Counted from the first letter of the stretch, positions 39,574 through 52,700 are shown. The stretch is DNA of 64,000 nucleotides from Entrophospora sp. SA101 (GCA_958430865.1 CAUDNR010001136.1:1-64000), one strand, 5' to 3'. The notes: generated by a model from the letters alone, not told the origin. Made by a program: numbers and translations.

Positions 39574-40790
39574 TTTTTTTTAAAGTTATGTTATTGTTCC
39601 TATGTAGATGTTAAAATAAAATTTTTTTCTTTCCCCGAAATAAATAATAAATAAGAATTTTTGTGACACACACACTTACCCAAGAAGTTTTCTTAGAGCC
39701 CTTAAAAATGCAACTCCACGATAGTTACACGTATACATTTTACCAGGTCATAATTAGTTTGTGGGAGTACCTTGGGGTTAAGTTTTAAAATTATGAAATT
39801 AAATCACGGCAGGAATTTTAATCAATCATCTAAAGACATAAAAATGCAGTCTCGATAAAAAATAAAAAATACCTAAGGAACAACCTGCAGTATGGTTTTT
39901 AATAGGAAAAATACTTGATTTAAAAGTTGGCCAATTTTACGTGAAAATAAATTTAGAATACTCCGGGCCCTACACCAACATAAAAAGTATAATCCGTAAT
40001 AGTAAGTAAAAAAGAATAAGCGGTTGGCTTTTATTTGTATGATTAAAAATGTTCCAATTGTACGTCATCACTATATAATGTTTTTCAATTGAGAGCCAAC
40101 ATCGTTTGAAAATTAGTAATTCTTCTTTGTATATTAGATGGATATAATTTTATTTCATCGAAAGTACAAACAGCGTTACCAAAAGGATGCATTATTTATC
40201 CTTTAACTAGTGATGACTACGAAAGAGGTTTCTTAAGATGTTGAAGCTCGACCATTTCTTGGTCAGCAGTAAACATTAGCAATCAATAACAAATAAATTT
40301 TTTTTGGTATCTAAACATTCATGACAATCTTTAAGAATTGTGGAAACTATACTAGTTTGAATGCATAATCACGTCAAAAATGACTTGTTACCGTCTGGAA
40401 AGATATCACCCCCCGAAAGATAGCACCTTCTAAAAATAGAGTATAAAAAAGGCAATAAGGATATTTCAAAAATGTTTGCTAATAAAATTTTTTCATTTAG
40501 AAATATTAATATTAATATATATTTTAATATTTTGTGTAATAAATTCGTTACCTTTTTTGGATAATCTTATGCTCAAATTGAATGTAAAAAGAGGATCCAT
40601 CTTTCAAGACTTTACGGTATTATTTGTAGAATTATTACTTACTATATTATAAAAATACTTTAATTCCATGAATGAAGGTATTTTTTCTTGTACAGACAAT
40701 AACTTTTTAAAAATATATGGTAAGTAATAGGTAAACTAATATTTTTTGCTTTATAATAAATAATATTCAGCTAAATTTGATAAAGGTAAA
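39574..40790. other. AT-rich upstream region of Ran
   Basis: 1.2 kb without a gene. The Ran promoter should lie here; no specific element is clear. Short CA repeat near 39666. Sequence grades into the tandem array that follows. Confidence 0.5.
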
Positions 40791-41582
40791 TGTTATAATT
40801 AACTTTTACAACAAAAATAATTATCATCATCCAATTAATTTATTTTTATTTCCTAATAACCAGGGAGTAAGCATCATTTTATTAATTAACTTTTACAACA
40901 CAAAATAATTTTTATTAAAACATCATCTAATTAAATATCTTTCTTTTTTCTTTCTTTCATTATAATAACCAGGGAGTAAGTATTATACTATAAATTAACT
41001 TTTAAAACACAAAATAATTTTTATTAAACATCATTTTTCTTTTCTTTCTTTATGATAACCAGGGTGTAAGTATTACACTATAAATTAAATTTTACAACAC
41101 AAAATAATTTTTATTAAACCATCATCTAATTAAATATCTTTATATAATAAATAACTAGAGGGTAAGTATTATATTATAAATTAACTTTTACAACACATCA
41201 TCTAATTACATGTTTTTGTTTTTTTCTTTCCTTCTTTATAATAACCAGTTGGTAAGTATTATACTATAAATTAACTTATATAACAAAATGGGACCCGGAC
41301 ACTTTACCAACACCCACTTTACTGACAAGACACTTTACCGACAACATGCGATGTGATATTTTAGCATTTTATTAGTTTGTTTGATTGTGTAGAGATTAAA
41401 TGTAACCCTGAGTGTTGTCAGTAAAGTGTCTTGTTGGTAAAGTGGGTGTCAGTAAAGTGTCCCAGACCCCAAAATAATTTCTATTAAAATATTGTCTAAA
41501 TTAAATTCTTTTTTATAACAACTAGATCATAAGTGTGATACTATAAATTGACTTTTACAATACAAAATAAGTTTTATTAAAT
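40791..41582. repeat. Degenerate tandem array of about 88-107 bp units
   Basis: At least six, probably seven, units carry TTAACTTTTACAACACAAAA, TAATTTTTATTAAA, CATCATCTAATTAAAT and ATAACCAGGGAGTAAGTATT in that order. Unit starts fall near 40798, 40886, 40993, 41082, 41177 and 41265; a last one near 41543 lies beyond an inserted inverted-repeat element. Spacing is 88-107 bp. The array runs directly into the truncated end of the Tc1 element. Confidence 0.8.
41290..41470. mobile_element. MITE-like element with terminal inverted repeats of about 57 bp
   Basis: The left arm begins GGGACCCGGACACTTTACC, and the right arm, reverse-complemented, begins GGGGTCTGGGACACTTTACT. The arms stay complementary for about 57 bp, and each holds three CACTTTAC-type steps. 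AAAAT flanks both sides (41285-41289 and 41471-41475), fitting a 5-bp target duplication. The element of 181 bp interrupts the tandem array and has no coding capacity. Confidence 0.8.
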
Positions 41583-42519
41583 CATCATCTACATTGTCAT
41601 CTTGAAAAAGATAACCTTTTCCATGAAATTCTCATTATTTCAATGTAATCCCATCTCCATAGTTCCATCTACTAAAACGAGGGTCCTAATCCTCTATTTG
41701 AAAAGCAACTCCAAACCATAATACTACCACCATTATGTTTCACAGTTGGTACCAAATTTTGTTTTTCAAAACATTCTCCAGACATGATTTGGACCATCAT
41801 TGTTAAAAACTGCAAACCTAGATTCATCTGACCAAATAACATTTCCCCACTTTCTAATAGACCATGATTGCTTCTCCAAACACCAATTAAGTCGGTTCTC
41901 CATTTGTACATCAGTTAATAAAGGTTTTTGTGCTGGAATACGAGAAAAAAAACCAAGATTATGTAAGGACCTATGGATTGTCTTCTGTGATGCTTTGGTA
42001 TTAGTTTTTTTTTCAAAGTTTTGCTGTATTTCAGCTAAAGTACTACGGGGTTTCTTATTAACAATTCTATTTATAACTCGTTCTTTTTCTTCACCAATTA
42101 ATTTTGGACGTCCAGATCGAGGTGCAGAACTTGTTGTATGTGTGGCTCTAAAGCACACCAAAATATTATGGACTGTAGACTTTGGTATTCCAAGAACTTT
42201 ACTAATTTCTCTCTCGCTACTACCAGCTCTGGACATACCAACAATTTGACCACGGGTTTCTTCATTTAATTCTTTCCTTTTTGAGTTTAAATTATCAACT
42301 TCCATTTAAAAAAATGTGATGATCAAAATTTTAACAGTTCAAAACAAACACAATAACAAAACTTCCATGTAACTCTTTATTCAGTGATGAAAATCATAAC
42401 AAACATAAACAAATGATTCAGGAATATACTGTAAAAATTTCACATGTAGTTAATAAATTGATAAAATTTTAATTGGTTTTCAAAAAAGTGGTCCATGACT
42501 TTTGGGAGGTGAGTGTATA
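41583..42519 (-). mobile_element. Tc1/mariner element, truncated and frameshifted
   Basis: The transposase starts at 42305 and reads 179 codons: an N-terminal paired-like helix-turn-helix (RGQIVGMSRAGSSEREISKV, PKSTVHNIL), GRPKLI linker, second HTH, then [20 protein letters not shown] with the first catalytic Asp. After a one-base frameshift near 41770 it continues as [21 protein letters not shown] and GLGPS, breaks again, and ends at FQDDN, the second catalytic region, where the tandem array begins near 41582. The third catalytic residue and the 3' terminal repeat are gone. Upstream, GTGGTCCATGACTTTTGGGA near 42488 resembles a Tc1-type terminal repeat, ending at a TA near 42515-42519. Confidence 0.88.
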
Positions 42520-42530
42520 TAGTAAAATTA

Positions 42531-42686
42531 TGCAACTTTCAAACCACCAAGGCTTTTTTTTTTTATTATAAAATTGAAAAAAACTCTCTATTTCATTGTT
42601 GCTTAGGTTCTAAAGATTGCAAAAATAGAGAATTTTTTTCAATTTTATTAATTAAAAAAAAAAGCCTTAGTGGTTTGAAAGTTGCA
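42531..42686. mobile_element. Hairpin MITE-like element
   Basis: TGCAACTTTCAAACCACCAA at the left pairs with the right end, whose reverse complement is TGCAACTTTCAAACCACTAA. Complementarity continues through the GGC(T) run, AAAATTGAAAAAAA and CTCTATTT, about 65 bp per arm, around a loop of about 25 nt. It lies 12 bp beyond the presumed Tc1 terminus and has no coding capacity. Confidence 0.85.
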
Positions 42687-43072
42687 CAATTTTTTTAATG
42701 TCTTTAAATGACCCGCACCATAATAATATATTTTGTGTTTAAATTACATTGTTTATTTGTTTGTTTATCCATTTGAAATTTGAAAATCATTGGTAGCACT
42801 AAAATTTTTTTTGCCCCACATTGTCTCACTGTGGTGTTTCAGCGGATATAACCGGCGCGAACAGCAATGTCGGGTTAATGGTTTTTTTTGATGTCCAAAA
42901 ATATAAAAATTAATAAATTATTAGTATGTTGTAAATCATCAACATGTACAACAAATATAACGAGACCAACTAAATTTTTCGATCATTTTTATAAAAAATT
43001 CATCCTTTTTTTTATTTTTATACACACATTATATAACCGTTAGTCATTTTGTCAAAACAATTTAAATAAAAA
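42687..43072. other. Upstream flank of the Mso1-like gene
   Basis: AT-rich, with a short GC-richer patch near 42835-42880 (CGGATATAACCGGCGCGAAC). No gene; probable promoter region. Confidence 0.5.
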
Positions 43073-44445
43073 ATGGTTTCTGAAATAACTGATTATAGAA
43101 TTTCTAGGGTTGTCATACTTTGTAAAGATTGTGGCCAAGATGTTGGTTTTTACCCTGCTCGTCATAAATGTGGTCAAACACATTTAGATGCACCGCCTTT
43201 ACCCTCTATTCCTAAAAAATATACATCGGGGAAAGGTAATTGAACGTTCGTTACATTTATTATGTATTTTTAAAAAACTTTTAAAAATATTCATTAAAGG
43301 CACTCCATTCTATATATGTGCGTATATAATTTAATTTATTGTAGTAATATTTTAATGTATTTTTTTTTTCCAGAAACTTCTTCAACAACAAAGGTAACAA
43401 CGACAACAACAGCAGCAATAACATCCCCAGCACAAACTTCAACACTATGGAATAAATTTTTAAATGCTACAATATACACCAACAATAATGAAGATTCTGA
43501 TAATGGTAGACTTTTGCACTTTTTAATTAATTAAATTAATTGAACATTTTAATTGATTCTATATTTATTTAAAATTTTTTGTTTTTTTGAATCCGTTCTT
43601 TTTTAATAGAATCTGAAAAATATGGTCATGAAAGCGAAACTCATATTTCACGTATTTTGAGAGAATATTATGAGAAAAAGTCTGGTGACCTTCCTAATTG
43701 GTTATATGATTCAACATCAACCAACGATAATGATATTGGTTACAATCCATCATTAAATAATAATAACGTACCATTATCATCATCTTACACTAATAATTCA
43801 ATAAAATCACATAATAACAACAATAATAATAGTACCAGGCAAAACAATCTTTATAATTATGCAGCATCTAAAAGTTCACCAAATTTATTACAAAAATCAC
43901 TAAGATCTCCTTCTTATTCGAACGAAAGAAATCCTGAACTACCTGTTAAATCTCTTGAAAGGAATCTAGGAAATAATAATAACGAGAGAATAAAAAGTAA
44001 AAGAAATGATCTTAATATTAATAATAGTAATAATAATAATTATTATCATCCTATGGCTCATTCACCAACACACTCGCCGATTCCTTCACCAACTTATCCA
44101 ACCCAATCAGCTCAAAGAGGACGACAACCTCCTCCAAATTATACCAGATCTAATTTAAATGACCCTTCCAAAATCTCACCCAATCAACCTCATCTACAAT
44201 ATAGAGGTGGAAATTATTACAATGACATTCCTAATGCTAATAACGGTAATAGAGCCAGAAGTGTTAGTCCAAATCCTTCACCACGTGTATATAACTCAAA
44301 TTCTTCATTCAACCAAAACCCTAATATTGATAATAATAACAATAGATATAATAATGATCCACATGGCGTGCGCATGCCATTATCTCCTCCTCCTCATTCT
44401 TCAACGTCATTGAGTTTAAGACCCGAAAGGAAAAAAAGAGGATGA
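43073..44445 (+). CDS. Mso1-like, putative Sec1-binding protein
   Basis: Exons 43073-43235, 43374-43505 and 43610-44445 join in phase to give 376 residues. The N-terminus has a zinc-ribbon-like patch (LCKDCGQDVGFYPARHKCGQ) followed by PPLPSIPKKYTSGK. Then SETHISRILREYYEKKSGDL and PNWLYD resemble the Mso1 motif that binds Sec1/Munc18 at secretory sites in fungi. The remaining 250 residues are Asn-, Ser- and Pro-rich and disordered, with SPTHSPIPSPTYP and a basic RPERKKRG end. The Sec1 link is by motif resemblance only. It lies 290 bp upstream of the GPATCH1-like gene on the same strand. The first donor and all acceptors are canonical. Confidence 0.7.
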
Positions 44446-44735
44446 TATTTTAAAAAAAATATCTACAAGCTGAAAAAATACATTTTTAACATATTTAATA
44501 TCTCTTATTTATATATATTTGGTATGATTTATTGTAATATTATTATTCTTTAAAAAATTTTCTTTTGAAAATATCACTAGACGCTTTTTAAAAAAATAAC
44601 ATTTATTTAAAATTATTATTTGTAAATTTTTCCTTTAATTTATTCAAATAGATATTTATAATAATAAAAATAAAAAAAAATTTAGACTTTGATTATTTGT
44701 GATCACGTTACCAAAGAATTTACAAAATTAATAAA

Positions 44736-47547
44736 ATGCCTTTCCCAAAGAAATCAAAAGTTTACGATAGCGATGACGATGTTTCAAACGAAACATTTGT
44801 AGTTTACGGTACAGAGTTACCAGACATTTCTAGTGAACAGGATAATGGAAAATTTGTGCCAGTATGGAAACAAGAGGTACTTATTTTCTAAAGCTTTTTT
44901 TCTCAATTTTCTGATATTGATTTAATTTTTATTATTAATATAGGTTCGTGATGAAAATGGTATCAGGCGATTGCATGGTGCTTTTAAAGGTGGATGGTCA
45001 GCTGGTTATTATAATACAGTAGGTTCTAAAGAAGGTAAAACTGAAATAAAACTGAAATACTAAAATAACAAACTTTATTCATTTTTAATAATTTTGGTTA
45101 ATTAATAATGTATCTCTATATATAACAATTAGGTTGGTCACCCTCTTCTTTTGTTTCTTCCCGAAAAAAAAGAACAGATTTTAAAGCCTATAAACCGGAG
45201 GATTTTATGGATGAAGAGGATTTGGAGGTTGTTATTATTTTGATTAAAATTAAATTTGATCTGCTAGGAAGTTTTCTCTACAAAATTACATTGACTTTAT
45301 TACTGACTGAAATTAATTATGACAGGAGCTTGCTCAAGAGAAAAAATTGGTTACAACTGAAGAATTTGATTATTTTGGTTCTACAGAAAGAGAATTAGAA
45401 AAAAAGAATGCTATGAGAAAATCGATGGAAGCTGGCGGAAGGTATTATTTGTTTATTACAACTAGTTATATGCATCTCATTTTGTTTATATTTGTGGATA
45501 TATCTAAATAAATATCTAACTTAACTATCTAGTGTATTAGGAACGCTTACAGACAAATTTATTGCAGATCTAATAGAACCTAGTAAAGATCCTATAGGTA
45601 TATTGAATTTTCTTAAAAATGAAGTTGCTATTTATATTTATCCCTGTATTGTTAACCTTTTAAATCAATTGGAATATTTAGGTTTACGTCTATTGAAAGC
45701 TATGGGCTGGCGAGAGGAACAGGATGTAGAACCTCATATTATGAATAATAATGATAAAGATCATAGTAATAAAGATCATGGTATTTATTAATTATTACTA
45801 TTATTATAAATATTGATAATGATATTATAAATAAAAATGTTCTCTTCTTATTATTTATCATATCGTTGATGTAATTGTTAGGTGGTATTGGTTTTGGTGT
45901 TTCAGATGATGAAGAAGATGAAATATATATTAATGGTGAAACATCCATGTCAAATTTCCATACTTCTATGATGGATGATTATGAAGATATTTTGATTTTA
46001 GGCGGAAAAGAACACTCAAAGTCAACACCCAAAAGTAAACCAAATACAAATTCTTATAAGGTAGTGTGTGTGTGTGCGTATATATAATATTTATTGTCAA
46101 TGATTATTTTTTATTTTATTGAATAAGTTTATATTTCCATGTTTTTTGTCTACATAGTCCGCTGCTCCAAATAAAAGTGTATGTCATGATGGAAGTTTAC
46201 CATTACCTGGATTTGTTCTAGCTTCTCGTCCTATTCCTCTAGATGAATGGTAGTATCTTTATATTTTTCATCTTTTATTGAAATTATTTTAATTTGAAAA
46301 AGGTGTTTAATAGTAGTTTGAAATTATTTCTAAAATATTGATAATATTAAAAATTAATAGAATTTTAAAGTATTATTTTTATTTCCTATTTTTATAATTT
46401 TGATAAAAATTTTTTTTATAGGTATTCGCCACCAACTTTGCCGCCGGATTTTGTTTCTATACATAAATTTGATTCAAGTACTGAAAAGGTTTTAAATCCT
46501 GTTGGTTCAAAAACGCAAAATTCCAAAAACCAGAAACAATCAACTTTGGCCTTAATTGCTGAACAGGTAAATTATATATTATTGGTAAAATATAATAAAT
46601 TTATATTTGTTTTCAAGCACAAATATATTTTATATACATGTTGTGCGTGAAAATGAAATCTACAATTCATGTATGTGAAATTACATTAGCCAATCAAAAG
46701 GAATTTCGCATTCGTATTTAATTATAGATTTCAATTTCACAATACAACATATACATTTAATATTTTTTATATATAGCGTGGCGAATTATTAGGCGAAACA
46801 CCATTAAAAGCTCCAGCACGATCTGTATTTGATTATATATCAAGAAAAGATAAAGAAAAATTGGATAATATAATCAGTTACAGATTTGATACAGTCGGAG
46901 AGTCGCCTAAGGATCAAAATAATAAAGTTCAAATTCCCAAAATAGGAAAGGATATTGCTATGGCTGCTTTAAAAGGATTTATACCATTTTCAGATAATAA
47001 AAATAAACAAATGAGATATAAACAATTTCTGGAAGCGCAGGCAGAGATCATTTCAGATGAATTAATCAGGCAGCCTGAAGTATTTATTATTACAATTATT
47101 ATTTCAAAAAAAATTTTTCAGCTTTTTTTACATATTAAGTGATGCTCATTTTTGGTTTTTTACCTATATATAATAATGAATTTTTTTTACTATAAAAAGG
47201 GGATGACTTCCGAAGAGTATGCCAAAGAACTTGATGAATTTTCGCAAGCTACGAGAATTTTTCGTCCGATGTCCAGTATGCTAGCATCACGTTTCACCAG
47301 CTCGAGCAATTCTAGTTTAGAAATCAGTAATGATGATAATAATAGAAGTGTTGAAAAAATAATAGAGGATGGAAGTTACCTTAAAAGGCAAGAGGATAAC
47401 CGAAAACAGACACAATCAACAGCAGAGACTGCTGCAAGGATGAATATGTTTGGAACTCTTACTCGTTCTAAAACAGAATTTTATCCCAATAGGCTTCTAT
47501 GTAAAAGATTTAATATAGCAAATCCGCATCCAGATCATAAAAAATAA
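44736..47547 (+). CDS. G-patch domain protein, GPATCH1/TGH family
   Basis: Splicing-associated family (human GPATCH1, plant TOUGH). Eleven exons: 44736-44876, 44944-45034, 45133-45227, 45326-45441, 45533-45597, 45682-45780, 45882-46060, 46158-46249, 46422-46566, 46777-47079 and 47200-47547. All join in phase to give 557 residues. The conserved N-terminal domain has [46 protein letters not shown] and [11 protein letters not shown]. The G-patch ([13 protein letters not shown], later [12 protein letters not shown]) is interrupted by Asn-rich residues. Then [29 protein letters not shown], and [20 protein letters not shown]. The RxxQFLEAQ stretch is SURP-like, and the end is [10 protein letters not shown]. 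Human homologues are longer, so the C-terminus is short here. Intron 9 hosts a small inverted-repeat element. Confidence 0.93.
46633..46755. mobile_element. Small inverted-repeat element in a GPATCH1 intron
   Basis: TATACATGTTGTGCGTGAAA and the reverse complement of the right end, TATATGTTGTATTGTGAAA, match with few changes. The match continues into TGAAATCTA, about 30-35 bp per arm. Total about 120 bp inside intron 9, without coding capacity. Confidence 0.65.
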
Positions 47548-47872
47548 TGGATTTACGAAATTGAAAAAAAAATTTTTTACAATTTTCTTCAAATTGTAAT
47601 CATCTAGTCATGTGTGCGGAGGATTAGAATATGACGTGCTACACCAACCTTTCTTTACCAGAATAAAATTTATTTATTTATTCTTGAACATGTTTTATTA
47701 TACATATATAATATATATATATATTAATATAATATAAATAATAGTCTTAAAATATAGACATAATAAAACAAAGGTACAATGATATTACATACAGTAAGTA
47801 TTACAGTATTATAATCTTATATTGAGAATCGTGAATAAAAGCAATCGGATTTTTAAATCTTTGCAACAACAG
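47548..47872. other. Convergent spacer
   Basis: 325 bp of AT-rich 3' flank with an AATAAA-like step near 47662 and TA repeats. No gene. Confidence 0.6.
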
Positions 47873-49305
47873 TTAATGATTATTATTATTGTACGGTAAT
47901 AATGTTCCAAATAAAAAATGTTGCACAATTGGTAATTTTTTCATTACTTCATCAACAAACATTTTCAACAAACCTGAATTTACTTTTGACCAGTTTGGCA
48001 CTCCTGAAATATCATAAAGCAAAGGTGAATGTTCGTGGAATGGACCTTTTTTTACCTTATAATATAATATATACATATTGGAAAGAAGATACACACACAT
48101 ATATAAGCGTACACTTAATAAATGTATGTCGTAATATTTACAAATAAATAAACATATATCGATACCTCATTAATGTATTTTATACAGCCAAAATATATAT
48201 ACTCATTAGCATACATATCCACCAAATCATTCGATAATATGGATTTAGGTTTTATATTTGGATGATCTTTGGACAATATATTGATAATAATCATATTGGT
48301 TAAATAAAACCAACCAATTAGTCAAACAACAAAATTAATAACATTAATTCACTAGGTTTATTATAATTGATTGATACCTCTTAATTGTGCACTTCCCCAA
48401 TAATATGAAAGAAATTGATGATCATCTAATCCCCATACTCCATGACTACCTGCTGGTTCAAGCATATAAACTCGTTGAAGTTTTTTAACCAAATCTAAAT
48501 ATCTTGTAAACAATAATAATAACAATAATAAGTATTATTATTATTATTATTATTGTAACTATTATTTATTCAATCGATCAAGTAGTAGTTAATTGATTAC
48601 TTTTTAAATATTCTTGTAATTATTGAAGTATAATTTTTCTCTTCAAAAAGCCCTAATAAATTTAAACAACACAACCAACACACAAAATTTAATTCATGTC
48701 CACTTCCATAATCAATACGCGTGGAATTGCCAAAACTCTCTACAAAATATGGTGCTAATTCTATTATATGGTCATAATATTCAACCGGTAAAATATCTTT
48801 ATGGATGATTTCCACATTCTATAACAAAAAAAAAGGTGAGAATCTATATTAATAAATGGATTATTAGTATGTAACATATATAATATATTAACAAACCTGT
48901 TCAAGTCGATTGATCCAAGTTCTAAATGCTTTATTGCCGAATCTTTGAGGCGTGGGCAATGGGGGATTCTCATCTATCCAAATCATCATTGTATCCAACG
49001 TATTTACTATTTTTTGTGTTATCTGTAATTTGTTAATTTTAATTATAACCATGAATTATAATACTGATTGAAATTATTAATTATTAAAATAAATTAGAAC
49101 AAATTATATTTTAAAGCCATTTATTTATTTTATCAGACGTTTTTATTACCTCAGAGACGTGACATGGATCAGAATTCTTGTGATTGGCCACATTTTCATT
49201 CAACAGTTTGATAAAATGCATCAGGCGTATAAATGCTTCTGACTTGAGCCAATTTTCCAAATCTTGATCATTTTTAATTTGTCTACTTGGTTTAGCAGGA
49301 AGCAT
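47873..49305 (-). CDS. PP2A activator PTPA (peptidyl-prolyl isomerase, Rrd family)
   Basis: Activates serine/threonine phosphatase 2A and has prolyl isomerase activity. Exons 49305-49150, 49022-48897, 48818-48601, 48502-48378, 48266-48166 and 48055-47873 join in phase to give 302 residues, a normal length. Signature text: [90 protein letters not shown]. The C-terminus [11 protein letters not shown] is also typical. A short Asn run closes the protein. Divergent from KIN1, with 469 bp between. Whether it corresponds to yeast Rrd1 or Rrd2 cannot be told. Confidence 0.95.
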
Positions 49306-49774
49306 AATTATTAAATGATCGTCGGAAATGAATTACTGGCGGCACACGACAACCAATGTATTAATATATGCGTGCTTTTTAACCAAATTTGGTAATTTTT
49401 TGCCGATATTTGCCAAATTTGATTGGCACAAAAATTTCCGCACACTTGCTGAATTTTACATATTAATATTGATATTTTGAAGACAAGCCACTCACAAATA
49501 AAAGATGTCTCATACAAAATTCTCATATTTGGTATGTGCCTAAAAATAATCCAGAATTGGTGTCACAAAAAATTTCGAAGTATATAAAATGTTAAAAAGT
49601 TATTATTTCTATTATATGTGAATAAATTTATATATATACACATGTTAGATAATTTCTCAAGATCCAACGACTAATCAAAATAAATATTAACGTTAATTTC
49701 AATAATATAATCTAATTATTAAAGATAAAAATATAACAAATATAATATACATTTATACACGCAATTAATTATAT
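49306..49774. other. Divergent intergenic region (PTPA / KIN1)
   Basis: AT-rich likely bidirectional promoter region. TTTGCCAAATTTG and CCAAATTTGG-type short near-palindromes lie at about 49380-49425. No gene. Confidence 0.55.
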
Positions 49775-52700
49775 ATGAATACGCAACAAAAACCACAAAT
49801 GCATTATCAACCAACACCACAACCACATCAACCACAGGCACAACAACATCATTATCATCATCAACAACAGCAACAGCTGCAACATTTACAACAGATGCAG
49901 CAGCAACAGTTCTTTCAACAACAACAACAACATCAACAGCAGCAACAACAACAACAACAATTACAACATTATCACCACCAGAATCCACTACAAAACCAAC
50001 AATACCAACAACAACAACGATTAATGCAACAGCAACAGCAACAGCAGCAACAGCAGCAACAACATTACAATCATAATCGACATCAAAATCAGCATCAAAA
50101 TCAACAACAGCAACAACAGTTTTCAAATAATGACCCCAATAGTCCTCATATGAATCCTGATCTTAATAATAGTAACAATACATCAAATAGCACTCCTGCT
50201 TCAGATGCAAGCAGTAATCATTCGAAAATTAAACCGAAAAAGGTGCTTGGGAATTATACTTTGTCAAAGACATTAGGTGCTGGCAGTATGGGAAAAGTTA
50301 AATTGGCAATACATTCGCTGAGTAATGAAAAGGTTTGTAAAGATTAAATTATTGCAAATAATTATAAACATGCATTTAAATGCATTTTTGAATTTTAATT
50401 TCATTCATTTATTCATTTAATCAATTAATTAAATAATATGGTTTTTTTTTAAATTAATTATTTTTATTATTTATTTATTTATTTAGTTGGCTGTAAAAAT
50501 TATTCCAAGGTCTTTACCGTCTGATAATAAAGATAAAGATTCGTCCAACAAAGACGAAAACAAAGAAACTAGAACTATTCGTGAAGCAGCAATTATGTTG
50601 CTTTTGTATCATCCATATATAGTTCAACTTAAAGATGTTATGGTACTACAACATCATTATTACATGTTTTTTGAATATGTTAACGGTGGTCAGATGTTGG
50701 ATTATATAATCAGTCATGGAAAATTAAAAGAGAAACACGCAAGAAAATTCGCAAGACAAATAGCTAGTGCATTAGGTCTGTATAATTATTTAATTTGAAC
50801 CCATATATTATATTATCAAAGCTATGAAATTTTTCAATTTTAATGAACGTGTTCAATTCTCAATTGCTTTGTAATTTTTATCAAGTTTTAAATTTTTTTT
50901 ACTATTGCTTATACAACTATCATAACATTATATATAATTATTAATATTAATACAGATTATTGTCATCGAAATTCAATTGTACACAGAGGTAAATTTTTAT
51001 TTATTCATTGTATTTTACATATTTATCAAATTAATAATTAATTTTTTTCCAATAATTTTTTTTCTAATAAAGATTTAAAAATCGAAAATATACTCATATC
51101 AAAATCTGGTTCAATTAAAATTATTGATTTTGGATTGTCGAATCTTTATTCTCCACGTTCTCATCTTTCAACATTCTGTGGCTCATTGTATTTTGCTGCT
51201 CCAGAATTATTAAATGCAAAATTATACACTGGTCCTGAAGTCGATGTATGGAGCTTTGGGATTGTTTTATATGTTCTTGTTTGTGGTAAAGTACCTTTTG
51301 ATGATCAAAGTATGCCTGCTTTACATGCAAAAATCAAAAAGGGCGTAGTTGAGTATCCTGGATGGTTGGGTAGTGGTAAGATAAAAATTTTAATAATATC
51401 TATCTATATATGTGTATATAAATATCGCTTTTTTAAATTGATTGATTGATTTATTTAATTTTTTTAAAAAAAATCCTGTATAAAGATTGTAAACATCTTT
51501 TATCAAGAATGTTAGTTGCAAATCCACTTCATCGTGCTTCGTTAGCAGAAGTTATGAATCATCCTTGGATGAATAAAGGTCACGAAGGTCCACTTGAAAA
51601 TTTTTTACCTCCACGTAATCCATTAAGTCTTCCACTCGATATGGAGGTAATTCGGGGCATGACTGGCTTTGAATTTGGTACAGAACAAGAAATTAAAATG
51701 CGCCTTGAAAATATTATAAAAAGTGAATCATACCAAAATTCGATAAAAAACTTTATATATCCAACACATATAAGTGGTGCTAGTAGCAGTAGTAATATTT
51801 CTTTTGATCATAGAAGAAGAATGAGTGCTGGTGGTGCTGGTGGTGGTAGTAGTAGTGGATTTGACTATTATCGTAGAAAGTTTTCTGGATCAAATAATTC
51901 TATTAACGAAGACAGAACCTTTACAGCCGATCCTACTCAAGCTGTTCATCCATTGATCTCAATTTATTACCTTGTAAAGGAAAAACTTGAAAGGGAACGT
52001 TTGATTCAACAGGGTTTTATACCTCAATTTGGTTCATCATCATCATCACTTGTAGAACAAAATAGTTTACAAACGCCTCATATTCCTTTACCAGATCCAT
52101 CATATCCAAGTGAAACTGGATTTGATATAAACATGAACAGTTCATCTGCTTCCGGAAATAGTTCATCTGCTGTTCCCATAAGAAGAGCTACTGTTCCATC
52201 TGGGGCTAGACCTCGTTCAAGGACAAATGGAGAAGTTGATTTTAACATTGGACCAATTCCACCGGTGATAGTTGAAAGAGAAGTTATTGAAGAAAATCCA
52301 GATGACGGTGAGTTATCTTACGCTAAAAAGGGTAAGAATCAACATTCAAACACAAATGCTGGTGGTGTTGGACTAATTCGACGTTTGAGTTTAGCAATAG
52401 TTGGTCAACGTGAAACTACTTCCCCCCAAACATCTCCGATTTCACCAATATTCGCAGTTTCGAGAGGCCAATCTGAACATAGACGTCATGGCTCTACACC
52501 AACCGGTGTCAAAAAAGAAGGAGTCATAAATATTCCTCAGAGATTTTCGAATATTTTATCAAGAACAACATCTGTACCTGAAACTGATTATTATCAATCT
52601 CGCCCTCGTTCAAAACCTTTAGTAGGTAATAATAATAATAATAATAATAGATTACCTAATAATACTAATGTTCCACCAAAAAGCCCTGGGACCAAAGTTC

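Noticed and set aside
40791..41582. CRISPR-like array
   Set aside because: Units are long, degenerate and without constant repeats alternating with unique spacers; this is a tandem repeat in a eukaryote.
49719..50126. Val/Ala-rich minus-strand frame
   Set aside because: Antisense of the CAA/CAG repeat coding the Gln-rich N-terminus of KIN1.
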